DNA of 64,000 nucleotides from Synechococcus sp. WH 7803 (GTDB lineage Bacteria; Cyanobacteriota; Cyanobacteriia; PCC-6307; Cyanobiaceae), in contig CT971583.1 of the NCBI GenBank assembly GCA_000063505.1, positions 961,918-1,025,917 on the forward strand, read 5' to 3'. The notes under the pieces are model-generated. The model was not told the DNA's origin. It made no database searches and worked only from the letters and a program-made list of their open reading frames with translations. Shown one piece after another: positions 56,313-64,000 of this stretch. How positions within the stretch are numbered: position 1 is the first letter of the stretch; each line of letters opens with the position of its first letter. The translations under genes and the position numbers were made by a program.

Positions 56313-56647
56313 CGCTGCACGTCACGCGATTTGACCGGCTTCAGCGCCGGGTGGGAACCCATTTCTCCCAGGCGCTGGTTGGCCCTTGGCGGCGCAGGAG
56401 CGTTGGACTGCTCTCCTTGCTGTTCGGGTTCATCGTGGGCAGCAATGTCACGATGTATTGGTATCAGAAATCGGGTCAGGATCGCCCCATCGCCGTTTTG
56501 ACGATGGTTCTGATCCTCGAGGTGCTGGTTCGATTGCGCAGCAGGGTGCGGACCGATCCGTGGCCACTGGGTTGGCTCGCTCTCGACAATCTGCGCATCG
56601 GCACCGTTTACGCCGTTGTGTTTGAGGCCTTCAAACTTGGCTCCTGA
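56309..56647 (+). CDS. Ycf20-like (DUF565) membrane protein (112 aa)
   Basis: Two membrane segments (RRSVGLLSLLFGFIVGSNVTM and IAVLTMVLILEVLVRLRS) and the conserved end NLRIGTVYAVVFEAFKLGS of the Ycf20/DUF565 family. Plant Ycf20 is linked to thermal dissipation of light energy. It overlaps both the HAD gene and the glycerate kinase gene. Confidence 0.8.
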   Translation: MTLHVTRFDRLQRRVGTHFSQALVGPWRRRSVGLLSLLFGFIVGSNVTMYWYQKSGQDRPIAVLTMVLILEVLVRLRSRVRTDPWPLGWLALDNLRIGTVYAVVFEAFKLGS

Positions 56648-57569
56648 TCCTCGACCGGACGCTCCACGCGGAGTCAATGCCCTGCTGGGCCGGTTGGGTT
56701 GGCCCGACCCGGAGCGTTGGTGGCAGCACTGGCAGGACCGTGGCGGTTTGAGTCTGGAGCGCGATCGATGGACCGTTCCTGTCGATGACGCCTGGATTGC
56801 GTCCCTGGCGCTTCCGCTGTTGACGCGTGTCGAACAGGCCCATGCCGCCGACGTTCCGACGCTGATCGGGGTCAGCGCGTTGCCAGGTTGTGGCAAGACC
56901 ACTCTGTGCAGCTGGATCAAGCAGGCTGCCGATTCTCTTGGCTGGTCGGTGGAGCAGTTATCGCTCGATGACTTCTATTGGCCTGCAGAGGAACTGGAAC
57001 GCAGCATGGCTGGGAATCCCTGGCGGGTTCCCCGGGCTTTGCCTGGCAGTCACGACCTCAACGGTATGGAACGATCGCTGCAGACCTGGCTGCAAGGGGG
57101 CTGTTTGCAAGCGCCGCGGTTTGACAAATCCCTTCGGGGAGGACGCGGTGACCGTTGCGGTTCCGTGACCTCCAAGCCACGGGTGGTGTTGCTCGAGGGA
57201 TGGTTTCTTGGTGTGGTGGCTGGTGAGCACCATGAGGACGTCCTGCAGCAACCGCTGACACCAGCAGAACGCCAGTGGCGCCCCAAAGCCATGAGAAGTC
57301 TCAGCGAGTATGCGTCGATCTGGACGTTGCTCGATGAGCTTTGGCACCTGCGGATCGACAGTGTGCAGGCTTCCGCGCGCTGGAAGCGTCAGCAACTGAC
57401 CACGCAGTTGGACAACACCGGTGTGATGTTCGCTGAGAACGATCTCTCTGATTTCAATCGGATGGTTGAGGCCGCTCTCCCGAGCAGTTGTCTCAACAGC
57501 ATTTCTGGAGCCGCGGTGATTGTCGACCTCACGAGTGACAGGAGCATTCGCGAGGTCAGACTGCGCTGA
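56616..57569 (+). CDS. D-glycerate 3-kinase (GLYK type, 317 aa)
   Basis: P-loop kinase of the photorespiratory pathway: Walker A ALPGCGKTTLCSWI (residues ~88-101), the DDFYW segment and a later VVLLEGWFLG, as in plant and cyanobacterial glycerate kinases; it phosphorylates glycerate to 3-phosphoglycerate. GTG 56616 overlaps the ycf20 gene; a TTG at 56637 is an alternative start. It converges on rpmF two bases away. Confidence 0.85.
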   Translation: MCLRPSNLAPDPRPDAPRGVNALLGRLGWPDPERWWQHWQDRGGLSLERDRWTVPVDDAWIASLALPLLTRVEQAHAADVPTLIGVSALPGCGKTTLCSWIKQAADSLGWSVEQLSLDDFYWPAEELERSMAGNPWRVPRALPGSHDLNGMERSLQTWLQGGCLQAPRFDKSLRGGRGDRCGSVTSKPRVVLLEGWFLGVVAGEHHEDVLQQPLTPAERQWRPKAMRSLSEYASIWTLLDELWHLRIDSVQASARWKRQQLTTQLDNTGVMFAENDLSDFNRMVEAALPSSCLNSISGAAVIVDLTSDRSIREVRLR

Positions 57570-57570
57570 T

Positions 57571-57747
57571 TCAGCTTTCGGAGTCGTCGGCTTCCGCCAC
57601 GGGATAAACGAAACCTTGAGCCCGGCCGCTCAACACAGACTTGCCAATGGACAGTGCTCGTTGGGCTGCCGTAGCGGCCTTCGCTTTCCAAACGGCATGG
57701 CGCTGGTTGCGCTTGCTTTTAGAGGTTTTCTTCTTCGGGACGGCCAT
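57571..57747 (-). CDS. rpmF: 50S ribosomal protein L32 (58 aa)
   Basis: Translates as [20 protein letters not shown] with the typical Ala-rich middle and an acidic end, the standard small L32 without the Cys zinc motif. Short enough to be missed by ORF length filters. It is divergent from ftsH. Confidence 0.95.
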   Translation of the reverse strand: MAVPKKKTSKSKRNQRHAVWKAKAATAAQRALSIGKSVLSGRAQGFVYPVAEADDSES

Positions 57748-57813
57748 CTCGGGCTGATCACTGCCAAAGAGCCATGATCCACTTTCGAGAGCCCCTCCGT
57801 CAAATCGCTAGTC

Positions 57814-59697
57814 TTGACTCAACGCAACAGCGGTGTGAGCTCAGAGCAAAAGAGTCAGTCACAGCCGGGCCTTGATGCCCCCAAAGCAGAGGGTGCCAAT
57901 CGACCGAGCAATCCATTCTCCCGCTTCCGTGCTGAGCCTCCCCCGAGTTACAGCGTTTTGCTGAAGCAGATCACCTCGGGGAAGGTGAAGGAGCTGGAGT
58001 TGGTGCCGGCCCGTCGGGAGGTGATCGTCACCTACCCCGATGGACGCACCGCCACGGTGGCGATCCTCGCGAACGATCAACAGATTCTGCGAACCGCTGA
58101 GTCTTCAGGAACTCCCTTGCGTGTCAAGGATGTTCGCCAGGAACAGGCGTTGGCTGGTCTGGCCGGAAACCTGGCCCTGATCGTGCTGATCGTCGTCGGC
58201 TTGTCGCTGTTGTTGAGGCGATCGGCGCAGGTGGCCAACAAGGCGATGGGCTTCGGACGGAGTCAGGCGCGCACCAGCCCGCAGAGCGAGGTGACGGTGC
58301 GTTTCGACGATGTGGCTGGGATTGCCGAAGCCAAGGACGAGCTCCAGGAGGTCGTGACCTTTCTCAAGCAGCCGGAGACATTCATCAAATTGGGGGCGCG
58401 CATCCCGCGGGGGGTGCTGCTGGTTGGCCCTCCGGGCACCGGAAAAACCCTCTTGGCGAAAGCCATCGCTGGCGAAGCTGGTGTTCCGTTTTTCTCGCTT
58501 GCAGCCTCCGAATTCGTGGAGTTGTTCGTGGGTGTGGGAGCCAGCCGTGTGCGCGACCTGTTCCGCAAAGCCAAAGAGAAGTCGCCCTGCATTGTGTTCA
58601 TCGACGAGATCGATGCCGTTGGCAGGCAGAGGGGAGCAGGGATTGGCGGAGGCAATGACGAGCGGGAGCAGACGCTCAATCAGCTGCTTACCGAGATGGA
58701 TGGGTTCGCTGATAACTCCGGCGTCATTCTTCTGGCGGCCACCAACCGCGCCGACGTCCTCGATACAGCCTTAATGCGTCCAGGGCGCTTCGATCGCCGA
58801 ATTGCCGTTGGCTTGCCAGATCGCAAAGGGCGTGAGGCGATTTTGTCGGTGCATGCCCGCACCCGCCCCCTGGCTGAAGAGGTTTCCCTGGCGGACTGGG
58901 CCAGGCGGACGCCTGGTTTCTCCGGAGCTGATCTGGCCAATCTCCTCAACGAAGCGGCCATCCTCACGGCCCGGCATCAGTCCACAACTCTGGGCAATCG
59001 CGAGCTGGAAATGGCTCTCGAACGCATCACCATGGGCTTGACGGCTGCCCCGCTTCAGGATGGGGCCAAAAAGCGATTGATCGCATACCACGAGATCGGT
59101 CATGCCTTGGTTGCCGCCTTGACTCCCCATGCCGATCCCGTCGACAAAGTCACCCTCCTTCCCCGCAGTGGTGGTGTCGGGGGATTCACGCGCTTTTTCC
59201 CCGATGAGGAGGTGCTCGACTCAGGCCTGGTGACCCGCGCTTACCTCCAGGCCCGTCTGGTGATGGCTCTTGGAGGCCGTGCCGCGGAAGTTGTGGTGTT
59301 CGGCGCGTCCGAGGTCACTCAAGGCGCCAGCGGAGATCTGCAGATGGTGGCGCAACTGGCCCGGGAGATGGTGACGCGATTCGGATTTTCAGATCTTGGT
59401 CCTGTGGCCCTGGAGGGACAGGACCAGGAGGTGTTTCTGGGCCGCGATTTGATCCATACCCGGCCGTCTTATGGGGAACGCACCGGACGCGAGATCGACC
59501 TCCGCGTTCGTGTCCTGGCATCGGATGCTCTTCAGCAAGCGATTCAACTGCTTGAGTCCAGGCGTGAACAGATGGATCGTTTGGTTGACGCCCTGATCGA
59601 GGAAGAAACGCTTCAGTCGGATCGGTTTTATTCCCTGCTTGGGATTGATCCTCCGGATCGGAGACCTAGCCTGGGGCAACTGCCGGCCTGGACTTGA
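57814..59697 (+). CDS. ftsH: FtsH ATP-dependent zinc protease with one visible membrane segment (627 aa)
   Basis: AAA+ protease with Walker A GPPGTGKT (205-212), Walker B IVFIDE, second region of homology [21 protein letters not shown] and the zinc site HEIGH (426-430). One membrane helix lies at ~115-134. The N-terminal helix found in most FtsH proteins is absent: TTG 57814 is the only start and the frame is closed upstream by a TGA at 57775. Cyanobacterial FtsH hexamers degrade damaged PSII D1; which paralogue this is cannot be told. Confidence 0.93.
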   Translation: MTQRNSGVSSEQKSQSQPGLDAPKAEGANRPSNPFSRFRAEPPPSYSVLLKQITSGKVKELELVPARREVIVTYPDGRTATVAILANDQQILRTAESSGTPLRVKDVRQEQALAGLAGNLALIVLIVVGLSLLLRRSAQVANKAMGFGRSQARTSPQSEVTVRFDDVAGIAEAKDELQEVVTFLKQPETFIKLGARIPRGVLLVGPPGTGKTLLAKAIAGEAGVPFFSLAASEFVELFVGVGASRVRDLFRKAKEKSPCIVFIDEIDAVGRQRGAGIGGGNDEREQTLNQLLTEMDGFADNSGVILLAATNRADVLDTALMRPGRFDRRIAVGLPDRKGREAILSVHARTRPLAEEVSLADWARRTPGFSGADLANLLNEAAILTARHQSTTLGNRELEMALERITMGLTAAPLQDGAKKRLIAYHEIGHALVAALTPHADPVDKVTLLPRSGGVGGFTRFFPDEEVLDSGLVTRAYLQARLVMALGGRAAEVVVFGASEVTQGASGDLQMVAQLAREMVTRFGFSDLGPVALEGQDQEVFLGRDLIHTRPSYGERTGREIDLRVRVLASDALQQAIQLLESRREQMDRLVDALIEEETLQSDRFYSLLGIDPPDRRPSLGQLPAWT

Positions 59698-62495
59698 GCC
59701 TGTCCAAGCGAGCCTTCCCTATTCGCCATCGAACCTCGGCCCGTTGGCTGTTGCTTCTGCTTCCTGCGTTGGTGGTGTTGGCACGCCTTCACGTCGAGGT
59801 GGCCTGGTTCCAGCAGTTCAACCTTGAGGAGGTTTACCTCACACGTCTCGGTCTGCAAGCAGCCGGTGGCGCTGTCGCCCTGGGTCTCGCAGTTGTCACG
59901 ATCCTTTGGCGACGGCGATGGATGGCGGCCTACGAGCCGACCCCCAAAGGTGAACTCCCCGCCCTGAGGGGGAGAACCTATGCCCTGTGCTTGGCCAGCA
60001 CGCTGGTGGTGCTGCTGAGCGTGCTGGTGGTTGACACCCGCCTGGCCTGGTTGGCCTTCTCCCAGCCCTTCCTCCTGGCGCACTGGTGGAGTGTTCCCTT
60101 CCAGAGCAGCTGGCCACTGTTTGCGTTCTCGATTCTGCTGATCCTCACGATCACGTTCGGTCTCACACGCAGTCATCGCCTGGGATTGGCCCATCTCTAT
60201 GGAAGTGCCTGTTTTTGTTTGATCACAGCGCGGGCCTGGGGACTCTGGGCTTTGGCGCTGACGATTCCAGACTCCAACCGTGTTGAGCCGCTTCTCGGAG
60301 CTGATGTGAGCTTCGGTCTTGGTCGTTTTTCGGCGATTGCCCTGGCTCTGGAATTGCTGCTTCTGCAGCTGCTCCTCGTTTTGAGCACTGCGATCTGGAG
60401 CCGACTCACCCGCAGTCCATGTCTGAGTGACTGGGGTTTTCCTGGTTGGACAAGCCAGGAACGCCGATTGCTGCGTCCTTTGCTTTCACTGTTGTTTCTG
60501 GTGCTGGGCGCCCTGCTCTGGTTGTCCAGGCATCAGCTGCTCTGGACTCAGAACGGTGTTGTGGCGGGTGCTGGCTGGCTGGACGTGCATCTGGTTTTGC
60601 CACTCAGGGATGGGGGCAGCGTTCTTCTCGTTCTCTTAGCGACCACCGTCTTTCCATGGCCTGGGGTGCCCTCGCGTCGCCGACAGGGGTTGAGGCGTTG
60701 GTTGGTCACCTTGGCAATCCTGTTTCTTCTCACTGAACTTCTGCTCACACCCCTGTTGCAGTGGATGGTGGTTCGTCCCAGAGAATTTCAACTGGAGGAG
60801 CCGTTCCTCGGGCGTGCGATCAGTGCAACCCGGGATGCGTATCAACTCACCGGCATGACGACACGACCGATCAACCCTTCCAAGCAGCTGGAAGCGGATG
60901 ATTTGGTTCAAGGAGAAAGCACGTTGAGGAACATTCGTCTTTGGGACAGTCAACCGCTGCTGGCGTCGAATCGACAGCTTCAACAGCTCAGGGTTTATTA
61001 CCGCTTCGCCAAAGCAGCCGTGGATCGCTACCCATTGCGACCTGATCGCAAGGAACGGCAGCAAGTGATCCTGGCGGCGCGGGAGCTGGATCAAACAGCC
61101 CTTCCCAAACGATCAAGAACCTGGCAAAACCGACACTTTGTGTTCACGCACGGATTCGGTTTTACCCTCAATCCGGTTAATACCAGTGCGCCCGATGGTC
61201 TACCTGTCTATTTCATTAAAGATCTAGGACGTTCAACCAGGATCCAAGGAAACCCAGCCCTTGGTATTACGCAAGATGACGTCAAACGTGAAGTTCCCAT
61301 TGGCCGTGCTGCCCTGTATTTCGGCTTGCTGCCTTCGCCCTATGCAGTGGCACCAACGCGAATTCAGGAGTTTGATTATCCAGAAGGCGATAAAAATACT
61401 TATACCCACTACTCCGGCACAGCGGGGATTCCTCTGTCTTCACTCTGGCAGCGCATCACTTCCTCGATCTACCTCGCTGATCCCAGGCTGCTGAACACCG
61501 GTGCCTTGACGCCGCAATCCAAACTACTTCTCAGGCGCGATGTGAAACAGAGGGTCAAGGCTTTGGCTCCATTTCTCACCTTTATGGGTGACCCGTACCT
61601 GGTCTCTGTGCCCTTGGAGGATCCGCCACCTGGTTACGCAGAGGGCCAACATCAGTATTGGATTGTTGATGGCTACACCACCTCCCGAACCTATCCCTAT
61701 GCAGCCACGCTTCCCGATGGACGACCCCTGCGCTATTTGCGTAACTCGGTGAAGATCATTGTGGATGCCTACAACGGAAACGTTCATTTCTATGTGAGTG
61801 AGAAAGATGATCCAATTATCCGTGGCTGGAGCCGATTATTCCCGGCATTGTTTGAATCATGGGATGGGATGCCGTCAAACCTCCGCGATCATTTGATGGT
61901 TCCTCCGGATCAGTTTGAGCTTCAGGTGCAGCAACTCCTGCGTTATCACGTTACTGAGCCGAGAACGTTCTATAGCGGTGATGATGTTTGGCAAGTTCCC
62001 CTTGAGCTTTATGGGCGCCAACAGATTCCTGTCGCTCCTTATCACATTACGGCTCAGGTGAAAGGTAGCGAACGTTCCGAATTTCTACTTCTACAACCAC
62101 TCACACCATTGGCTCGCCCGAACCTTTCGGCTTGGCTAGCCGCCCGCAGTGATGGGGAGCATTACGGCGAATTGATCCTGTTGCGATTCCCAAGCGATGT
62201 TCCGATTTTTGGTCCTGAGCAGGTTCAGGCTTTAATCAATCAAGACCCTGAAATCAGTCAGCAATTCGGTTTGTGGGACAGGGCCGGGTCCCAGGTTGTT
62301 CAGGGAAATCTCCTTGTGGTGCCTGTCGGCGATTCCCTGCTCTATGTGGAGCCGATCTATCTCAAAGCGCGCCTTGGCGGATTGCCGACGCTCACTCGAG
62401 TGGTTGTCAGTGATGGGCGACGCGTGAAGATGGCCAATGATCTTGAGGCTGGGCTGAAGGCTCTTCTGAATCAATCTGCTGCAACGCAGCCATAA
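59694..62495 (+). CDS. UPF0182 family large membrane protein (933 aa)
   Basis: About nine membrane helices in residues 1-360 (WLLLLLPALVVLARL, GAVALGLAVVTILW and later ones), then a large extramembrane domain of ~560 residues with the family's conserved RNIRLWDSQPLL ... QQLRVYYRFA and VPVGDSLLYVEPIYL. Function is unknown. It starts at a TTG overlapping the ftsH stop (TTGA), so it may be made with the protease. A terminator follows. Confidence 0.85.
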   Translation: MSLSKRAFPIRHRTSARWLLLLLPALVVLARLHVEVAWFQQFNLEEVYLTRLGLQAAGGAVALGLAVVTILWRRRWMAAYEPTPKGELPALRGRTYALCLASTLVVLLSVLVVDTRLAWLAFSQPFLLAHWWSVPFQSSWPLFAFSILLILTITFGLTRSHRLGLAHLYGSACFCLITARAWGLWALALTIPDSNRVEPLLGADVSFGLGRFSAIALALELLLLQLLLVLSTAIWSRLTRSPCLSDWGFPGWTSQERRLLRPLLSLLFLVLGALLWLSRHQLLWTQNGVVAGAGWLDVHLVLPLRDGGSVLLVLLATTVFPWPGVPSRRRQGLRRWLVTLAILFLLTELLLTPLLQWMVVRPREFQLEEPFLGRAISATRDAYQLTGMTTRPINPSKQLEADDLVQGESTLRNIRLWDSQPLLASNRQLQQLRVYYRFAKAAVDRYPLRPDRKERQQVILAARELDQTALPKRSRTWQNRHFVFTHGFGFTLNPVNTSAPDGLPVYFIKDLGRSTRIQGNPALGITQDDVKREVPIGRAALYFGLLPSPYAVAPTRIQEFDYPEGDKNTYTHYSGTAGIPLSSLWQRITSSIYLADPRLLNTGALTPQSKLLLRRDVKQRVKALAPFLTFMGDPYLVSVPLEDPPPGYAEGQHQYWIVDGYTTSRTYPYAATLPDGRPLRYLRNSVKIIVDAYNGNVHFYVSEKDDPIIRGWSRLFPALFESWDGMPSNLRDHLMVPPDQFELQVQQLLRYHVTEPRTFYSGDDVWQVPLELYGRQQIPVAPYHITAQVKGSERSEFLLLQPLTPLARPNLSAWLAARSDGEHYGELILLRFPSDVPIFGPEQVQALINQDPEISQQFGLWDRAGSQVVQGNLLVVPVGDSLLYVEPIYLKARLGGLPTLTRVVVSDGRRVKMANDLEAGLKALLNQSAATQP

Positions 62496-62520
62496 AAAAA
62501 GGACCCACATGGGTGGGTCC
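62494..62520 (-). terminator. Rho-independent terminator for the peroxiredoxin gene
   Basis: GGACCCAC and GTGGGTCC pair perfectly around an ATGG loop (62501-62520), and on the minus strand the hairpin is followed by seven T residues. It also lies directly after the UPF0182 stop, so it may act in both directions. Confidence 0.8.
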
Positions 62521-62542
62521 CCAGTTGTCACTGACGTGGAGG

Positions 62543-63145
62543 TCAGTTCACAGCGGCGAAGAACTCCTTGCTTCCCACGGGATCAGGCTTCATGGTCTTC
62601 TCGCCGGGAGTCCAGTTGGCGGGGCAGACCTCATCGGGGTGGGACTGCACGTACTGGAATGCCTGGAGAACGCGGAGCGTCTCGTCAACGTTACGGCCAA
62701 CGGGGAGGTTGTTGATCGTGGCGTGCATGATCACACCCTCGGGGTCGATGATGAACAGGCCGCGCAGCGCAACACCTTCCTCGTCGTCCAGCACGTTGTA
62801 GGCGCTAGCGATCTCTTTCTTGAGATCAGCGACCAGCGGGTAGTTGATGTCGCCGAGACCACCCTGGTTGCGGGGTGTCTGAATCCAGGCGAGGTGGCTG
62901 AACTGGCTGTCCACGGACACGCCCAGAACCTCGGTGTTCTTGCTGGAGAAATCGGCGTAGCGATCGCTGAATGCCGTGATCTCCGTGGGGCACACGAAGG
63001 TGAAGTCGAGAGGGTAAAAGAACAGCACCACGTACTTGCCGCGGTACTGGGACAGGCTGATCTCCTTGAATTCCTGGTCAACCACTGCTGTGGCGGTGAA
63101 GTCGGGGGCTTGTTGGCCCACGCGCAGACAACCGTTGGCGGTCAT
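62543..63145 (-). CDS. 2-Cys peroxiredoxin (200 aa)
   Basis: Reduces H2O2 and organic peroxides. The peroxidatic Cys is in [14 protein letters not shown] and the resolving Cys in EVCPANW near the C-terminus; the GGLGD and YF-type C-terminal end are those of typical 2-Cys Prx. The usual electron donor is thioredoxin. A perfect palindrome lies upstream at 63190-63206. Confidence 0.96.
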   Translation of the reverse strand: MTANGCLRVGQQAPDFTATAVVDQEFKEISLSQYRGKYVVLFFYPLDFTFVCPTEITAFSDRYADFSSKNTEVLGVSVDSQFSHLAWIQTPRNQGGLGDINYPLVADLKKEIASAYNVLDDEEGVALRGLFIIDPEGVIMHATINNLPVGRNVDETLRVLQAFQYVQSHPDEVCPANWTPGEKTMKPDPVGSKEFFAAVN

Positions 63146-63189
63146 GATGAACGGGCGAAGGATGGCAAGGAAGCGTGAGGACCTAGCTC

Positions 63190-63206
63190 GAAGTCGTTAC
63201 GACTTC
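63190..63206 (-). promoter_or_regulatory. Perfect palindrome upstream of the peroxiredoxin gene
   Basis: GAAGTCGT-T-ACGACTTC, an exact eight-base inverted repeat around one base, 45 bases before the ATG. It could be an operator for a dimeric regulator or a leader hairpin; it does not match Fur or LexA boxes by eye. Confidence 0.45.
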
Positions 63207-63313
63207 CATTTGCGCGCAACAATTTATCACGCCTGCGTGCGTCAAGGGCGTGCCTCGCTGCACCGAAGCACGGTGTCGTGGGCTTTTAAGATGAGTCGAT
63301 GATTCAATCATCC

Positions 63314-63589
63314 ATGGCCTGGGATCAGGCATTGCTTCGCAAGTTCAGCAGCACTGGCCATTTCCGTTTGCTGAATCAAGTGCGTAGTGAGCTCAGCAGT
63401 CAGCCTTTGGTTCGCGATCCTTCGACCCGCGTTTTGTTGCTCAAGGCCAGGCCTCATCGCGGGCAGCCTGTTCGTCAACAGCGCAGGCCGAATGCCATCC
63501 CTGAAGGAATGGAGTCTCTCTCTGATGCCGTTGTCGCGTCGTCTCCGAAATCGTTCCGAGAGAGGCTGAACGCCATTGATATGCGCTGA
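63314..63589 (+). CDS. Small conserved hypothetical protein (91 aa)
   Basis: A basic soluble protein whose start, MAWDQALLRKFSSTGHFRLL followed by NQVRSELSSQPL, looks like a conserved picocyanobacterial family. An ATG five codons upstream (63299) is also in frame. Function is unknown. It precedes tRNA-Met by 48 bases. Confidence 0.65.
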   Translation: MAWDQALLRKFSSTGHFRLLNQVRSELSSQPLVRDPSTRVLLLKARPHRGQPVRQQRRPNAIPEGMESLSDAVVASSPKSFRERLNAIDMR

Positions 63590-63637
63590 GGTTGTCCCCT
63601 CAAGATGTATGATGGCTTCTGGCCAAAAGGGCCTTTC

Positions 63638-63711
63638 GTCAGAGTAGCTCAGCTGGTTAGAGCACAGGATTCATAACCCTGAGGTCGAGAGTTCAAGTCT
63701 CTCCTCTGACA
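63638..63711 (+). tRNA. tRNA-Met (CAT), elongator
   Basis: Cloverleaf: acceptor GTCAGAG/CTCTGAC, D arm GCTC/GAGC, anticodon stem CAGGA/CCCTG with loop TTCATAA (CAT), T arm GAGAG/CTCTC with TTCAAGT, discriminator A. An A-C pair closes the anticodon loop. The acceptor has a full first pair, so it is the elongator rather than the initiator. Confidence 0.93.
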
Positions 63712-63731
63712 TTTTCAACACTTAATTTGGT

Positions 63732-63761
63732 CCTCGCAATCGATCAATTGCGAGGATTTTT
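63732..63761 (+). terminator. Rho-independent terminator after tRNA-Met
   Basis: CCTCGCAAT and ATTGCGAGG form a perfect nine-pair stem with a six-base loop, followed by A and five T residues. Confidence 0.85.
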
Positions 63762-63781
63762 GCTGTGATTAGCCTGATTGT

Positions 63782-64000
63782 TCAGCCTCTGCGGGAGGGA
63801 AGCATGGTCATCGGATCCATGGCAGCTCCTCCAGCTTTGCGGATTTCAAAATGAAGGTGGGGTCCAGTACTGCGACCCGTGCTTCCCATCAAAGCGATGC
63901 GGGCACCTTGAGGAACCAGTTGGCCTTTTTTCACGAACAGTCGGCTGCTGTGGGCGTAGCGAGTTGACGATCCATCGCCATGGGAGATTTCAACGAGGTA
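63782..64000 (-). CDS. M23 (LytM-type) metallopeptidase, C-terminal part (5' end outside window)
   Basis: The minus strand encodes the end of an M23 domain: [20 protein letters not shown], then [17 protein letters not shown] with the zinc-site HxH, and a stop at 63782. The start lies beyond the window edge. Such proteins cut or regulate peptidoglycan; this one may be an active or activator type, which cannot be told without the N-terminus. Confidence 0.85.
   Translation of the reverse strand, partial: YLVEISHGDGSSTRYAHSSRLFVKKGQLVPQGARIALMGSTGRSTGPHLHFEIRKAGGAAMDPMTMLPSRRG

Overview
The window is a stretch of chromosome from a marine picocyanobacterium, most likely a Synechococcus. The evidence is photosynthesis genes (acsF for chlorophyll synthesis, psb30/ycf12 of photosystem II, a PAM68-type PSII assembly factor, a Ycf20/DUF565 protein), many cyanobacteria-only small proteins, an undivided dnaE, high GC, and tightly packed genes with one-to-four-base overlaps. 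No IS element, phage, CRISPR array or integrase was seen. Most of the window is housekeeping DNA; the accessory-looking parts are about 0.4-6.3 kb and 35.6-38.1 kb.

Layout. 0-6.3 kb: a Crp/NtcA-type regulator (cut by the window edge), then a tight run of seven same-strand genes: two small membrane or exported proteins, a haem-membrane/Rieske fusion, an anchored protein with a Cys/His motif, an EamA exporter, an ATP-grasp/GNAT fusion and a cysteine-dioxygenase-like cupin. 6.3-9.8 kb (minus): tRNA-Pro(GGG), small proteins, msrA and an ABC exporter. 9.8-20.2 kb (plus): DUF3288, trpD, carA, a STAS protein, Mini-RNase III, an RlmB-type methyltransferase, DUF1816, gatA, dnaE. 20.2-29.1 kb: PAM68, rpsO and ruvA on minus, then a lipoprotein, a DMT transporter, dnaG, a possible HExxH metallopeptidase, an ACR3 arsenite exporter and a DUF481 outer-membrane protein. 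29.1-35.6 kb: an SOS-type umuDC with a clear cyanobacterial LexA box, an SGNH hydrolase, rlmH, a circularly permuted ATP-grasp protein and a pentapeptide-repeat protein.

35.6-38.1 kb is the odd island. It holds a P-loop kinase-like gene interrupted by an in-frame TGA, an orphan Nif11/prochlorosin-like precursor with no Cys in its core, an AT-rich intergenic stretch with inverted repeats, and small orphan ORFs. From 38.1 kb housekeeping returns: TerC, DUF6464, a DEAD-box helicase, the acsF-tldD-tldE-fmt block, the block from a YkgJ protein through two half-size GDT1/Mnx genes, an RNase II-like gene and ubiX to DUF2996, then psb30, a ClC channel, recJ, a HAD phosphatase, ycf20, glycerate kinase, rpmF, an ftsH with one visible membrane segment, a UPF0182 protein, 2-Cys peroxiredoxin, tRNA-Met and the end of an M23 peptidase gene.

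The points most worth a second look are the redox/ATP-grasp/cysteine-dioxygenase operon, the Cys-less Nif11 precursor, the kinase gene with an internal TGA, the RNase II homologue that has lost its catalytic residues, and two genes whose conserved N-termini begin upstream of any normal start codon. All family assignments come from reading the sequence; no database search was run.
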